From: Candidatus Alistipes avicola
GTDB taxonomy: Bacteria > Bacteroidota > Bacteroidia > Bacteroidales > Rikenellaceae
DNA length: 64,000 bases
Assembly (NCBI GenBank): GCA_019118565.1
Contig: DWYR01000025.1
Location: forward strand, 100,493-164,492
Direction of reading: 5' to 3'
In this document: in pieces, positions 9,253 through 21,045 of the stretch
Numbering within the stretch: position 1 is the first letter of the stretch
Layout of the letters: each line of letters opens with the position of its first letter
Notes under the pieces: model-generated
The model's input: only the letters and a program-made list of their open reading frames with translations
Databases searched by the model: none
What the model was told of the DNA's origin: nothing
Position numbers and translations under genes: made by a program

Positions 9253-10038
9253 TCAAACAACGGAACTATCTTTCAGAAATCCCTCCATACCGGCCCCAAA
9301 CAGGGCATAATCGTATCGCACGGGATCTTCGGGGTCGAAACGGCGCAACGACTCCGTTATTTCAACAACGGCCCGCCAATCGTTCTGGCGGCGGGAAAGC
9401 AGCCCCAAGGTTCGTCCCACAGCCCCGGAATGGACGTCGAGCGGCAGGTAGAGTGCCGACATCGGGATCGAACGCCACAGCCCGAAATCCACGCCCCGAT
9501 CATCGCGGCGCACCATCCAGCGCAAAAACATATTCAAGCGTTTGCACGAAGCCCCCTTATCGATTGACGGGAGGTGTTTTTCACAATGGGTCGGATGAGG
9601 TACCGAAAGAAACTCCTTCCGAAATTCGGACAATACGGTCGGGATGGAACCCGTAGCGGCATAACGGGATTCGAAAAAGCCGCCCAAACTGCCGTAGCGC
9701 TCAACAATCGAGCGAAGTGAACGGACAAAGGCAATCAGATCCTCGCCGTTGAAGGTGCGATGGACACACCCCTGCAACGAACGCAACTCCTCTTCCGAAG
9801 CGTATCGGACAAAATCAGCCGGAGCATCGTCCATATAACGCATCATCCGGCAGGCGTTATGCACGATCGACTTGCGGTTACCCCAGGCGATCGTAGCGGC
9901 CAGGAAACCGGCAATTTCACGATCCTCCTGCCCCTCGAAACGATGCGGTACGCTGATCGGATCCGGTGCGATAAACTCCGTCCGGTTGAATCGGTCGTAC
10001 AGTGTTTCGAGCAGTTCCCGCAACGCCTCCTCTGTCAT
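9253..10038 (-). CDS. TIGR02757 family (DUF2400) protein
   Basis: 261 residues from the ATG at 10038 (MTEEALRELLETLYDRFN), preferred over an upstream start that would lie inside lolD. RFEGQEDREIAGFLAATIAWGNRKSI, CKRLNMFLRWMVR and YLPLDVHSGAVGRTLGLLSRRQNDWRAV are recognisable blocks of this family, common in Bacteroidetes. The fold appears related to helix-hairpin-helix glycosylases, but no activity is established. Gap of 13 bases from lolD. Confidence 0.85.
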   Translation of the reverse strand: MTEEALRELLETLYDRFNRTEFIAPDPISVPHRFEGQEDREIAGFLAATIAWGNRKSIVHNACRMMRYMDDAPADFVRYASEEELRSLQGCVHRTFNGEDLIAFVRSLRSIVERYGSLGGFFESRYAATGSIPTVLSEFRKEFLSVPHPTHCEKHLPSIDKGASCKRLNMFLRWMVRRDDRGVDFGLWRSIPMSALYLPLDVHSGAVGRTLGLLSRRQNDWRAVVEITESLRRFDPEDPVRYDYALFGAGMEGFLKDSSVV

Positions 10039-10051
10039 AAAATCATGCTTC

Positions 10052-10705
10052 TTATAGAAGAATCTCGCCGTCGCGCATGACAATGCGTCGATCGGCACGG
10101 GAGGCAAGCTCCTCGTCGTGTGTCACCAGAACGATGGTTTGGTTCAGACGTTCCCGCAGATCGAAAAACAGGCGGTGAATTTCGTCCCGGTTATGCGTAT
10201 CGAGATTACCCGACGGCTCATCCGCCAACAGGACGGCCGGCGAATTGATCAAAGCCCGTGCAATGGCCACCCGCTGCTGTTCGCCTCCGGAGAGTTGGCC
10301 CGGCTTATGCTCCATCCGGTCGGCAAGGCCTACCATCGTAAGCAGTTCGGTAGCCTGCCGTTCCACTTCGCGGCGGTCGCGACGACCGATCAATCCCGGA
10401 ATACAGACATTCTCCAAGGCCGTAAACTCGGGCAACAGGTGATGGAACTGGAATACGAATCCGATCCGTTCGTTCCGGAATCGGGAAAGAGCCCGATCCC
10501 CCAACGAAGAGATCTTCCGCCCGTCGATCTCGACTTCGCCCCGGTCCGCCTTCGACAGCGTTCCCAGGATCTGCAACAGGGTCGTTTTCCCGGCTCCGCT
10601 CGCCCCTACGATCGAGACGATCTCCCCGCGGGATACTTCGAGCGAAACCCCTTTGAGGACCTCCAGATCCCCGTAACTCTTATGGATATCCGTTGCTTTT
10701 ATCAT
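10052..10705 (-). CDS. lolD: Lipoprotein-releasing ABC transporter ATPase LolD
   Basis: 217 residues, single ABC domain. Walker A GASGAGKT 34-41, signature LSGGEQQ 138-144, Walker B VLLADEP 158-164. LolD with LolC/E extracts lipoproteins from the inner membrane for delivery to the outer membrane; the permease genes are not in this window. The ATG overlaps the folP stop as ATGA, indicating translational coupling. A MacB-type role cannot be excluded without the permease. Confidence 0.85.
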   Translation of the reverse strand: MIKATDIHKSYGDLEVLKGVSLEVSRGEIVSIVGASGAGKTTLLQILGTLSKADRGEVEIDGRKISSLGDRALSRFRNERIGFVFQFHHLLPEFTALENVCIPGLIGRRDRREVERQATELLTMVGLADRMEHKPGQLSGGEQQRVAIARALINSPAVLLADEPSGNLDTHNRDEIHRLFFDLRERLNQTIVLVTHDEELASRADRRIVMRDGEILL

Positions 10706-11505
10706 GACTGGAATGCGTTGAATATACGTACCGTATCGACCGCCTCCCGTACATCGTGGACCCGAAGAATCCGTGCCCCCTGACGCAAACACTCCCATCC
10801 AAGTGCGATCGTTCCGGGCAATGCCTGATCCGGAGTCGTATCGAGCAATTTATAGATCATCGACTTGCGCGAAACACCTGCCAGCACCGGATACCCCTTT
10901 TCACAGAGACGATGCAGCCCTCGAAGCAACTCATAGTTCTGTTCGAGCGTCTTCGCGAATCCAAATCCGGGATCGAGTACGATCTGACGTACGCCATGAC
11001 TATGCAACTTCGCAACCTTCCGGTCGAAATAGTCCAGCACATCCTCCACAATATCGTGATAATCGGTCATTCGCTGCATCGAAGCCGGTGTACCGCGCAT
11101 GTGCATGGCAATATAGGGAACATCGTATCGGGCCGCCACGTCGATGATCGCCGGGTCCAACTCGCCGGCCGATATATCGTTGATCAGAATCGAGCCGAAG
11201 TGCTCGATCGCCCGCCGCGCAACCTCCGCACGGAACGTATCGACCGATACGGGCATGGTCGGCACCAACTGCCGGATAATCCCCAGTCCCGTCTCGACCC
11301 GTCGCCATTCCTCCTCGAGAGGCACATCCTCCGCCCCGGGCCGTGAGGAGTAGCCCCCCACGTCGAACAGATCGCATCCCTGTTCAATCGCCTCGCGGAC
11401 ACGTTGCTCGATGGCTTCGCATCCGAAAGTTCGCGATCCGGCAAAAAAGGAGTCGGGCGTGACGTTAATGATCGCCATTACCCGTGGTATGGTCAAGTCA
11501 AACAT
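10702..11505 (-). CDS. folP: Dihydropteroate synthase
   Basis: 267 residues from the ATG at 11505. Condenses p-aminobenzoate with dihydropterin pyrophosphate; target of sulfonamides. Motifs in order: [70 protein letters not shown] and the C-terminal RVHDV. The start overlaps the coaE end by 8 bases and the stop overlaps lolD by 4. Confidence 0.96.
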   Translation of the reverse strand: MFDLTIPRVMAIINVTPDSFFAGSRTFGCEAIEQRVREAIEQGCDLFDVGGYSSRPGAEDVPLEEEWRRVETGLGIIRQLVPTMPVSVDTFRAEVARRAIEHFGSILINDISAGELDPAIIDVAARYDVPYIAMHMRGTPASMQRMTDYHDIVEDVLDYFDRKVAKLHSHGVRQIVLDPGFGFAKTLEQNYELLRGLHRLCEKGYPVLAGVSRKSMIYKLLDTTPDQALPGTIALGWECLRQGARILRVHDVREAVDTVRIFNAFQS

Positions 11506-12100
11506 TGTCCTTTTTCGCTTCGTTTCTAAACACTCCATCCAAACGCCGGACCTCGCCTTCAAGCAGCGTACGATCCACGTTCGTAACGACATAATCGGCG
11601 CGCGCGCGCAACTCCTCCTCGGAGAATTGTGCCGCAATACGGCGGCGCACCTCTTCCGGGGTCACTCCGTCCCGCTGGCAGGTCCGCTCGATACGCAACT
11701 CCAGCGGAGCAACGACTGCCAGCGTGAGATCCACATAGGAAGCCAGTCCCGCCTCGAAGAGAATCGCACTCTCGAGCATGACGTAATCGGTATCTTCGTG
11801 CATCGAAGCCCAACACTCGAAATCTCGCATCACTGCCGGATGGACCAGCGCATTCAGTGCAGCCAACTCCGCCGGATTGCCGAAAACCCGTGCGGCAAGC
11901 ATCTTCCGATCCAAATGTCCCGTTGCATAGATTGCCCGACCGAATCGCTCGGCAAGGCTCTCCCGCAACTGAGGGTCCTCCTCCATCAGACGCTTGGCCT
12001 GCGAATCCGAATCGTAGACCGGAACCCCCAGTGCAGCAAAAAGGCGGCAGACCGTCGTCTTGCCGCTGCCGATTCCTCCCGTTATGCCTACCTTGATCAT
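11498..12100 (-). CDS. coaE: Dephospho-CoA kinase
   Basis: 200 residues. The P-loop GGIGSGKT is at residues 8-15; YDSDSQAKRLMEEDP and HPAVMRDFECW are typical CoaE blocks. It phosphorylates the ribose 3'-OH of dephospho-CoA, the last step of CoA synthesis. Start overlaps the stop of the YbbR-like gene by 4 bases; its 3' end overlaps folP. Confidence 0.96.
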   Translation of the reverse strand: MIKVGITGGIGSGKTTVCRLFAALGVPVYDSDSQAKRLMEEDPQLRESLAERFGRAIYATGHLDRKMLAARVFGNPAELAALNALVHPAVMRDFECWASMHEDTDYVMLESAILFEAGLASYVDLTLAVVAPLELRIERTCQRDGVTPEEVRRRIAAQFSEEELRARADYVVTNVDRTLLEGEVRRLDGVFRNEAKKDNV

Positions 12101-12504
12101 TGTTGCTCGACTTGACGGGGGTCCGGAATCTCGGGTACCGAGCCGACCGAAATCACCTTGATATCACTCAAACGTACCGAAATGGCGTTATGCAACGAAA
12201 GCGAATCAATCTTAACAAAGTCCTGTCCATCCTCCGTATGTACGACACTATATTTAAGTTCCGTCAACGGCACACGCAAGCGTTTGTTCATATAAACCCG
12301 ATAACCGAACAGATTGGTTCCCATCCCCTCGACAACGCATGAAACCTTGAATCGCTCTCCATCCACATTGACCTGAAATGGAAGCTCGGTCGTATAGGTA
12401 TAATTCAACTTGGCAATATACCACAAGATGAATGAAGCCACCAACAATGCCAAAAAAACAGGCGAAATATAACGGCGTAAATATTTGAAGATGTTTTTTT
12501 CCAT
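12097..12504 (-). CDS. YbbR-like single-pass membrane protein
   Basis: 135 residues from the ATG at 12504. One membrane helix at about 13-31 follows a basic N-terminus; the remaining 100 residues form one predicted extracytoplasmic beta domain (YTTELPFQVNVDGERFKVSCVVEG) ending SVGSVPEIPD. A short YbbR/CdaR-like protein immediately upstream of coaE is typical of Bacteroidetes. Canonical CdaR has several YbbR repeats and sits beside the diadenylate cyclase; here the cyclase is 14 kb away, so a regulatory link is only a guess. First gene of its operon. Confidence 0.7.
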   Translation of the reverse strand: MEKNIFKYLRRYISPVFLALLVASFILWYIAKLNYTYTTELPFQVNVDGERFKVSCVVEGMGTNLFGYRVYMNKRLRVPLTELKYSVVHTEDGQDFVKIDSLSLHNAISVRLSDIKVISVGSVPEIPDPRQVEQQ

Positions 12505-12525
12505 ACGAACTGCGGTTTTCTCGGA

Positions 12526-12533
12526 CAAAGTTA
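12526..12533 (-). promoter_or_regulatory. -7 element for ybbR-coaE-folP-lolD operon
   Basis: TAACTTTG on the minus strand fits TAnnTTTG about 20 bases before the YbbR-like start, just downstream of the secDF terminator, so the six-gene operon has its own promoter. Confidence 0.55.
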
Positions 12534-12539
12534 ACAATA

Positions 12540-12573
12540 AATAAGCGGCAACCAACAAGGTCGCCGCTTATTT
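12540..12573 (-). terminator. secDF terminator
   Basis: AATAAGCGGC and GCCGCTTATT form a 10-bp perfect stem around a 14-base loop, 25 bases after the secDF stop; only a short T-rich tail follows. Confidence 0.6.
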
Positions 12574-12597
12574 TATTCGGATAAATCATCGAGTGGA

Positions 12598-15500
12598 TTA
12601 CTCGGATTTCTTTCTTTTCATCAGACTGTAAGCAACCGGAGTCGCAATGAAAAGCGTCGAAAGCGTACCGATAATGACACCCAATGCCAGGGCGAAGATG
12701 AATCCGCGGATCGTCTCGCCACCGAAGAAGAAGATCGCCAGCAACGTTACGAGCGTCGTACCCGACGTATTGAGCGTACGTGACAGCGTCGAGTTCAATG
12801 CGCCATCGACCGTCTCACGCAGGTTGCGTTTCGGATAGAGGTGCATATACTCACGGATTCGGTCGAATACCACCACGGTATCGTTGATCGAGTATCCGAT
12901 AATGGTCAGGATGGCTGCAATGAAGGCCTGGTTGATCTCCAGGTTGAACGGTAGCAAACCGTAGAACATCGAGAAGATACCGATTACCAACAGCGCGTTG
13001 AACGCCAGCGAAACCGTTGCACTGGTAGCCATCTGCCACTTCTTGAAGCGGAGCGCAATGTAGAGACCGATTGCGATCAACGAGAAGAGGACAGACCAGA
13101 TTGCACCCCACGTCATGTCGTTTGCAATCGACGGGCCGATCATATCCGCTGTCAAGATACCGTTCACATCGTTCTGCGTATTGCGGAAGTTGTCGAAGGT
13201 GATGTCGTAGCTGTAAAGCGGTTTCAAAGCATCGTACAGAATGCGGTCAACCTCAGCCGTTGCACCGTCCGACGTATCATCGTATTTATACTGGGTAACG
13301 ATACGCATCTGGTTCTCGTTACCATACTGTTTCACCTCGAAACTTACGTTAGCCGCATCCTCGTAACCGGAGAAAGCGGTCTCAAGTTTGGCACGAACAT
13401 CCTCGGCCTGTACCGGCTGGTCGAAGCGAACGACATAAGCACGTCCACCCGTAAACTCGGCACCCATGTTCAAACCGCGAACGGCGAACGAAATGCACGA
13501 AAGTACAACCAACGCCAACGTAACAATGTAAGAGATCTTGCGTTTGCCCAGGAAATCGATATTCGGGTGAGCAAGCAGGTTCTGCGACCATTTACACGAG
13601 AAGGACATCTTGCCCCATTTGTTCACGATCGCCTCGATCAACAGACGCGTGATGAAAATCGAGCTGAACAACGAAGTCAGGATACCGATGATAAGCGTCG
13701 TAGCGAAGCCCTGTACCGGACCGTTACCGAACACGAACAGAATGATACCCGTAATAATGGTCGTCAAGTTACCGTCGATGATAGCCGAGTAGGCTTTCGA
13801 GAATCCCTCCTTAATAGCCAGGCTGAGACCTTTACCACCACGCAACTCCTCCTTAATACGCTCGTAGATAATCACGTTGGCATCCACTGCCATACCCATC
13901 GTCAGGACGATACCGGCTATACCCGGCAAGGTCAGAACGGCTCCGAACGACACCAGCACGCCGAACAACAGGAAGACATTGAACAGAAGAGCCAAGTCGG
14001 CCATCCAACCAGCCGTCTTATAGTAAAGGCCCATATAGAGCAGCACCAGGATGAAGGCGATCAGGAACGAGAACATACCGGCGTTGATCGACTCCTGACC
14101 CAGCGACGGTCCTACAACCGTATCCTGGATAATACGGGCCGGAGCGGGAACCTTACCCGACTTGAGCACGTTGGCCAAGTCTTTTGCCTCCTGGATCGTA
14201 AAGTTACCGGAGATCTCCGAGCTACCGCCCTCGATCTTCTGGCGGACAACCGGTGCCGAATATACATAACCGTCCAGCACGATCGCGATGGCACGGCCTA
14301 CGTTCTCGCCGGTCAGACGCGCCCAGTTCTGGATACCCTCGGCGTTCATCGACATCGAAACCTTCGCCTCGGCACCACGCTCGGCATACGTCTCGCGAGC
14401 ATCAACGACCACGCCACCATCCATCGGAGCCTTGCCGTCAGGCGTGCTAACCTTCAGGGCATACAGATAGAACATGCCGTTCGCTTTCGGGTCGCCCTTG
14501 ATGTCCCACTTGAGCAGCAGATCCGAAGGCAGCAACTCGCGAACTGCATCCATACGCAGGTATTTCATTACCGTCGCAGTATCGGCTGCCGAAGCGGCTC
14601 CGATCACAGCTCCTCCGGCATACATCGGATTCAAACGGGAGAAAAGCGGGTGATCCTTGCGCGAAGAGATCAAAGCCTCGTCCATCTGGGTCGAATCGGG
14701 AACCTCACTTTCCTGTACTTCGGCTATCAAATCCGTCGTCGTACCCTCGGTCGTCTCCTCGGCAATAACAGCCTCCTCAACGACAGCCTCCGACTCCGCA
14801 GGCACTCCTGTCTCGACCGTCTCGGACACCTCCTCAACACCCATCGTACGGAGCAGGTCATCGACACGGTTCAAAGCCGAAGCGAGCTCCGATGCATTGT
14901 AGGTCGTCCAGAACTCCAACGAAGCGGTACCCTGAAGCAACTTACGCACACGCTCAGGCTCCTTTACACCCGGCAGCTCGACCAAAATACGGTGCGAGTT
15001 CGGAAGACGCTGGATGTTGGGCTGCGTTACACCGAAGTGGTCGATACGGCTGCGAAGAATATTGAACGATGCATCAATGGCTGCATCGGTCTCCTCCTGC
15101 AGAATCTTCTCCACCTCAGAATCGGTGCTGTTCGGCGTAATATCCTTACGATCCGGACTGATGAAGAGTGCTGCCAGAGGCGTTCCTCCGGAAATCTCGC
15201 GATATGTACGGGCGAAGTCGCCGATATAGTTGCCCGAACCCTCTCTCATCGCCTGGTTTGCACGTGCAATCGCCTCAACAAAAGCAGGATCGCTGGCACT
15301 CTCGCCGGCCAATGCCTTCAAAACATCCTCAACCTGAACCTCCAGCATGACGTTCATACCGCCCTTGAGATCCAGACCCAGGTTAATCTCCTTCTCCTTT
15401 ATCTCCTTGTAAGTGAACGAGATAAACCCAAGATTATAAACGGGTTTGTTTTGTACGGAATCCAAATAGAAACGCTCCGCCTCATCGCGGATCGAATCCA

Positions 15501-15633
15501 CGTCCGAAACAGCCGCGGCATACTCGGCCGCCTTTTTCTCCACGCGTCTCGTCTTCCAGGAAAACGAAAGCTGGTAAACACAAGCAATCACCAACAGGAT
15601 CGCTATCAGTTTGATAAAACCTTTACCTTGCAT
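12598..15633 (-). CDS. secDF: Protein translocase SecDF fusion
   Basis: 1011 residues: SecD half (residues 1 to about 650) fused to SecF. An N-terminal helix precedes the periplasmic P1 region; GLDLKGGMNVMLEV is the SecD hallmark, GMAVDANVIIYERIKEEL marks the conserved SecD TM4 segment, and GYSINDTVVVFDRIREYM is its SecF counterpart. A low-complexity acidic insert rich in E, T and V lies at about residues 265-315 of the periplasmic region, which is longer than in E. coli SecD. SecDF uses proton motive force to pull exported proteins through SecYEG. Monocistronic. Confidence 0.97.
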   Translation of the reverse strand: MQGKGFIKLIAILLVIACVYQLSFSWKTRRVEKKAAEYAAAVSDVDSIRDEAERFYLDSVQNKPVYNLGFISFTYKEIKEKEINLGLDLKGGMNVMLEVQVEDVLKALAGESASDPAFVEAIARANQAMREGSGNYIGDFARTYREISGGTPLAALFISPDRKDITPNSTDSEVEKILQEETDAAIDASFNILRSRIDHFGVTQPNIQRLPNSHRILVELPGVKEPERVRKLLQGTASLEFWTTYNASELASALNRVDDLLRTMGVEEVSETVETGVPAESEAVVEEAVIAEETTEGTTTDLIAEVQESEVPDSTQMDEALISSRKDHPLFSRLNPMYAGGAVIGAASAADTATVMKYLRMDAVRELLPSDLLLKWDIKGDPKANGMFYLYALKVSTPDGKAPMDGGVVVDARETYAERGAEAKVSMSMNAEGIQNWARLTGENVGRAIAIVLDGYVYSAPVVRQKIEGGSSEISGNFTIQEAKDLANVLKSGKVPAPARIIQDTVVGPSLGQESINAGMFSFLIAFILVLLYMGLYYKTAGWMADLALLFNVFLLFGVLVSFGAVLTLPGIAGIVLTMGMAVDANVIIYERIKEELRGGKGLSLAIKEGFSKAYSAIIDGNLTTIITGIILFVFGNGPVQGFATTLIIGILTSLFSSIFITRLLIEAIVNKWGKMSFSCKWSQNLLAHPNIDFLGKRKISYIVTLALVVLSCISFAVRGLNMGAEFTGGRAYVVRFDQPVQAEDVRAKLETAFSGYEDAANVSFEVKQYGNENQMRIVTQYKYDDTSDGATAEVDRILYDALKPLYSYDITFDNFRNTQNDVNGILTADMIGPSIANDMTWGAIWSVLFSLIAIGLYIALRFKKWQMATSATVSLAFNALLVIGIFSMFYGLLPFNLEINQAFIAAILTIIGYSINDTVVVFDRIREYMHLYPKRNLRETVDGALNSTLSRTLNTSGTTLVTLLAIFFFGGETIRGFIFALALGVIIGTLSTLFIATPVAYSLMKRKKSE

Positions 15634-15942
15634 TAGTTAGATTATTATTATGAATTTATATGTTTATCTTATTCTATTTTCACGCAAGCGAACTACCTGA
15701 AGTTCTGCAAAATCCCAATAAACGCACAAAAATAGAAAAAATTGCCGGAAACCAAAAGAGAATAATCAAAAAAACGCTGGCTGACACCTCACTATTTACC
15801 CCTTGTTTCTTCGCAAGACGACAACTACGGGAAGCAAGTCTCCAATCCCGAACGGAGAGATACGAAAAGAGCGGGACGGATTGCAATCCGTCCCGCTCCT
15901 GCTATTCGGGATGACCCACTTCCGTGAATCAACTCGTTCAAA
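15634..15942. other. Intergenic region secDF/dnaK
   Basis: About 309 bases with no gene supported. It holds the dnaK terminator and, nearer secDF, an AT-rich stretch expected to carry the secDF promoter, although no clean TAnnTTTG element was identified. Confidence 0.5.
15869..15898 (-). terminator. dnaK terminator
   Basis: A 30-base perfect palindrome (arm GAGCGGGACGGATTG) lies 45 bases past the dnaK stop, with TTTTC following on the minus strand. Confidence 0.8.
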
Positions 15943-17850
<1,908 letters not shown>

Positions 17851-18161
17851 AATACTATGTTGTTTTAATTAATAATTCAAATTCCCTCCGCTCCACTCCC
17901 TTGTCCGGGAGCTTGCAGACGCTCTGAATCAAACAAAGCTTATACCAAATGATCTTTTTCTCCGATTCGACCCCTTTTCCGACAAAAATCTGCCAAAAGA
18001 GAGACTATCATGCCACTACATCTGACACATTGTCAGCCGAAGTTCTGTCGCAAAGGTGACACAAACAACTTCGACCGTCCGGCCCGATACGTCGCGGCCA
18101 ACCTCGCAAACAAAAAAATGCCCCGAACCGAGTTCGAGGCACTACATCTGTTTTACCAGTC
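17851..18161. other. dnaK upstream region
   Basis: About 310 bases without a gene. On the minus strand a CACCTTTG sequence near 18050 is close to the -7 consensus and could drive dnaK with a leader of roughly 190 bases. No CIRCE-like inverted repeat was noticed. Confidence 0.35.
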
Positions 18162-18407
18162 TTATTTCATTTCATTCAGAATGCGCATCGCCGCATCCAG
18201 AACTGCCGTATCGTCCAACGTCACGACACCGCCATCGGGGCCCTGTTCAAAATGGATACCCGCTCCTTCCGGAGCATCCAAATGCTGACCACCGAAATAA
18301 TTGCGAACTGTTTCAACCGATACCCCCAATTCGTCTGCAATCCGTTGCGAACTGCCGCTGGGCAGCTTATCCTTGATACGACGCAACTCATTAAATGTAA
18401 TAATCAT
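18162..18407 (-). CDS. Small HTH DNA-binding protein
   Basis: 81 residues. Residues 1-40 form a helix-turn-helix (LRRIKDKLPSGSSQRIADELGVSVETVRNYFGG) of the Cro/LacI style; the second half is acidic and glycine-rich and ends with a short helix. Similar small proteins are common in Bacteroidales. Targets unknown. Alone between dnaK and a 300-base gap. Confidence 0.75.
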   Translation of the reverse strand: MIITFNELRRIKDKLPSGSSQRIADELGVSVETVRNYFGGQHLDAPEGAGIHFEQGPDGGVVTLDDTAVLDAAMRILNEMK

Positions 18408-18709
18408 AGCGCTTAATATTATGGTTGATGTTTAATTTCTCTTCCTCTAAATTAGAGTTTTTTTAGATAATTTCAAAATTTATCGAGATAAAAAAACAGA
18501 AAAAACAAATCTTGAACGGCTCTACTTGCCCCAAACGCCATCCCAAATGCAACGGTGCATTCAAGCGACGACCAAGCACGGCAAAAATTCCGAAAAAAAG
18601 GGGATGGAGGAAACGGACCTTGCAATAATAAAAGTCTCTAAAAAAGAGAGGCGCGCCCACCAGTGGAGCGAACCTCTCTTTTTCATTTTCACTCCCGGCA
18701 TATCTCAAA
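18408..18709. other. Intergenic region
   Basis: About 300 bases, A-rich, with no supported gene. It holds a hairpin terminator at 18641-18683 for the lipoprotein gene that ends at 18710, and presumably the promoter of the small HTH gene. Confidence 0.5.
18641..18683. terminator. Terminator hairpin
   Basis: AAAAAGAGAGG pairs with CCTCTCTTTTT; an inner CCCAC/GTGG stem extends it. A-run and T-run on either side allow action in both directions. Confidence 0.7.
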
Positions 18710-20185
18710 CTAAAGCCCCCCCTTAGGCTCGATATAGAACTCGATCAACAGCGGCGTATAAGGGAGAATCTCCGTCACGGTCGAATTCGAGGTCGCGGTA
18801 TTGTTGAACGAGGTCACGCTGGGAGTAGATCCCTGATAAATCGTATATTCATAACCGCCAGGCCACAAATCGTAAAAGTCATAATAATAGTTTCCAGTCA
18901 GATCCGGACTCAAAGAGCTGTTCGATGAGCTGTAATAATTGAGCAACGAAGTGTAGGACGAATAACTGGACGAGGAGGTATCGACAGTCTTACCCACAAT
19001 ACCGGTATATCCATATCCATTGCTCGACGGGGTCACGATAGCACCCCAGCTTCCGAAACGGAAATAACCGGGCAGCGCATAATACCAGGCACCCAACTGT
19101 GCATCCTTATTGTTTGCCGGGGTATAACTGATGCGACGGCCCGTCGACTCGACGTTGCCGTAGATAATCTGTTTCACCTCGTCGATATTCGTGTCGGCCA
19201 CGAACCCATCCAGAAAACGGATCACATACCAGATATAGACATTCTCGTCCGATTGGATGATTTGACCCGGATCCCCGGCTCCAAATCGCTCGACGAGCGC
19301 TGCATTGATCTTTCGATCAAGCTCCTCGGCCGCTTGCTGCGAGCCGTAATAGGGATTCGTATAGGTAAACATCGAGGCCGTCTCATCGGCCGGGTTGAAC
19401 GTACGGTTGATGTAAACCTGTGCCGCCTGACGACTCGCTATTTTCCAGGTATAGGCATCGTTGTCCGGTGCATCCGGATTCGGATTGAAATCGCCGTTGG
19501 CCTTCGCGAAGTCATCCACGGCCAGCCCCTCCTCCCGAATTGGATTCTCGACCAGATCGATGATCTTGATTCGGGCTATCATCGGACGGTCCGCACTGAG
19601 CTCGTACTGCCCTTCATAACCACCGTCACCGTTGGCGCTGGAGGTCGATACGACCGTAGCCGGCATATACAAGACCACCTCCGACCCCTCTCGCAATTCG
19701 AACTCTTCGGGCAGATCGTGTTGAGCCGCATAATCGGCCCCCAATTTCAACGGATTGCGCATGGCCAGGAAAACCCCCTCTTTGAAAGCCCAATCGTAAT
19801 AGGGTTCCCCGGCGAACTGAAAGTATGGAACATAATGGGTATATTTGGTAAATGTCCCCTGCTGCTTGGCATAAAGCGAATCTCGGGTAAGGCAGACATC
19901 CCCCTGTAAGGTCCGCCCCAAAATATCGTATCGGACCCAACCGTTCTCCATCGAGGAGATCGGGTCGCCCGAAAGATCGCCCGCGTTGATTACCTCTACA
20001 TAATAGCCGCCATTCTCCTGATAATTAGCAACCAGCTCCGGATGATTCATTCTCATCCATGCATCCAACGACTTGGCCTGCACATCCTCCGAAAAGGGAT
20101 CGCTCACCCCTTCGGCACATGAAACCGACACTGCTACACAGAAAAGAAGCACAACCGGCAACCAGCCTTCTATTTTACGCTTCAT
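18710..20185 (-). CDS. Large lipoprotein, probable FKBP-like fold
   Basis: 491 residues from the ATG at 20185; a GTG at 20197 overlapping the upstream stop is an alternative. Lipobox VSVSC, lipidated Cys23. Two parts: residues about 30-200 (WVRYDILGRTLQGDVCLTRD ... LREGSEVVLYMP ... MIARIKIIDLVENP) and a C-terminal part ending LPYTPLLIEFYIEPKGG, both with strand patterns recalling FKBP-type isomerase domains. Several Y/S-rich repeats separate them. Fold assignment is inference; catalytic residues are not recognised. Follows its small partner directly (same transcript). Confidence 0.6.
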   Translation of the reverse strand: MKRKIEGWLPVVLLFCVAVSVSCAEGVSDPFSEDVQAKSLDAWMRMNHPELVANYQENGGYYVEVINAGDLSGDPISSMENGWVRYDILGRTLQGDVCLTRDSLYAKQQGTFTKYTHYVPYFQFAGEPYYDWAFKEGVFLAMRNPLKLGADYAAQHDLPEEFELREGSEVVLYMPATVVSTSSANGDGGYEGQYELSADRPMIARIKIIDLVENPIREEGLAVDDFAKANGDFNPNPDAPDNDAYTWKIASRQAAQVYINRTFNPADETASMFTYTNPYYGSQQAAEELDRKINAALVERFGAGDPGQIIQSDENVYIWYVIRFLDGFVADTNIDEVKQIIYGNVESTGRRISYTPANNKDAQLGAWYYALPGYFRFGSWGAIVTPSSNGYGYTGIVGKTVDTSSSSYSSYTSLLNYYSSSNSSLSPDLTGNYYYDFYDLWPGGYEYTIYQGSTPSVTSFNNTATSNSTVTEILPYTPLLIEFYIEPKGGL

Positions 20186-20196
20186 AATTCTCTTCA

Positions 20197-20805
20197 CTAT
20201 TTTTCAACCGAATCAATCGTATAAAAAAATGCAACCGGGGTCTCCTCCGGAATGATCCCGACCAACCCGCTGCCATAAGCCAAATTGTAGGTCATATAAA
20301 CTTCGACCGTATCTTTCTCGCGACAACCCGGCAACGCCAACTCCGCCCCCTTGAGGATCGGAGTCTCGCCGACAGTCACCTCCAGCGGCTCGAAAGACCA
20401 GTAACCGACGTTCAACCCGGTCTCTATCAAAGCCGCCCGCAAAGCCCCGTCATTGGTATAGAGAGGCATCGTATTGATCGTTATCGCGCGGTTCTCGAAC
20501 GAATAGATCCAAAAGGTCATCGAAATCCGGTCTCCCCACTCCACCTCCGGACGGCTCTCCCGCTCCGGATCGTAATAATGGCGGATGTAGCGATAGGCCG
20601 TCTGCCCCATTTTCTCGTAAAACTCCAACTCCTCGGTCGAGGCTGCAGCCACCTCTTCGCTCACCAGCGAGGGCACGTGGGACCCCGAAAGAAAGGTCTC
20701 GAATTGCTGCGTTTGATTCGCATACGAGGTCTCTTCCTCCGCACAACCTGCCAAGGCCAACAACCCAACGAAAACAAAAATATGTATCAGTCCGTGTCTA
20801 AGCAT
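20197..20805 (-). CDS. FKBP-type isomerase-like lipoprotein
   Basis: 202 residues from the ATG at 20805. Signal peptide with lipobox LAGC, Cys21. The C-terminal block VEVYMTYNLAYGSGLVGIIPEETPVAFFYTIDSV has the FKBP signature order (Y-x-L-A-Y-G-x-G ... IP-x-x-T-P-x-x-F-x-I). It may help fold exported proteins or be a non-catalytic relative. Its stop overlaps a potential GTG start of the next gene. A TAAATTTG element at 20815-20822 lies almost at the start codon. Confidence 0.7.
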   Translation of the reverse strand: MLRHGLIHIFVFVGLLALAGCAEEETSYANQTQQFETFLSGSHVPSLVSEEVAAASTEELEFYEKMGQTAYRYIRHYYDPERESRPEVEWGDRISMTFWIYSFENRAITINTMPLYTNDGALRAALIETGLNVGYWSFEPLEVTVGETPILKGAELALPGCREKDTVEVYMTYNLAYGSGLVGIIPEETPVAFFYTIDSVEK

Positions 20806-20975
20806 ACAATTGTGCAAATTTAAACAAATCCATTCGTACTTGCAAAAAATCAGGAATTTCTTTCCACCTCGGTCCGACAGAACAACGCAAGTTCTCGAAA
20901 CAAAGTATCCGACCTCTATCAATACGTTACCCCGAGGGGAAATAGTATCTCCGTCCCCAAGAATTTAACATTATA

Positions 20976-21014
20976 AAAAAGTCCCGGCCGAACCTGCGGA
21001 GTCGACCGGAACCT
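20976..21014 (-). terminator. Possible terminator of the frameshifted lipoprotein
   Basis: On the minus strand GGTTCCGGTCGA can pair with TTCGGCCGGGAC with wobble pairs, followed by six T residues. Imperfect stem. Confidence 0.4.
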
Positions 21015-21045
21015 TGTTCATATCATCGGCAAATGGCCGCGGACA

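Noticed and set aside
10702..11637. Longer folP start at 11637
   Set aside because: The extension overlaps coaE by over 130 bases and has no DHPS-like sequence; the ATG at 11505 gives the standard N-terminus.
13567..15636. 689-codon plus-strand open frame opposite secDF
   Set aside because: It mirrors secDF on the other strand, is arginine-, histidine- and glutamine-rich as expected of reversed GC-rich codons, and shows no domain.
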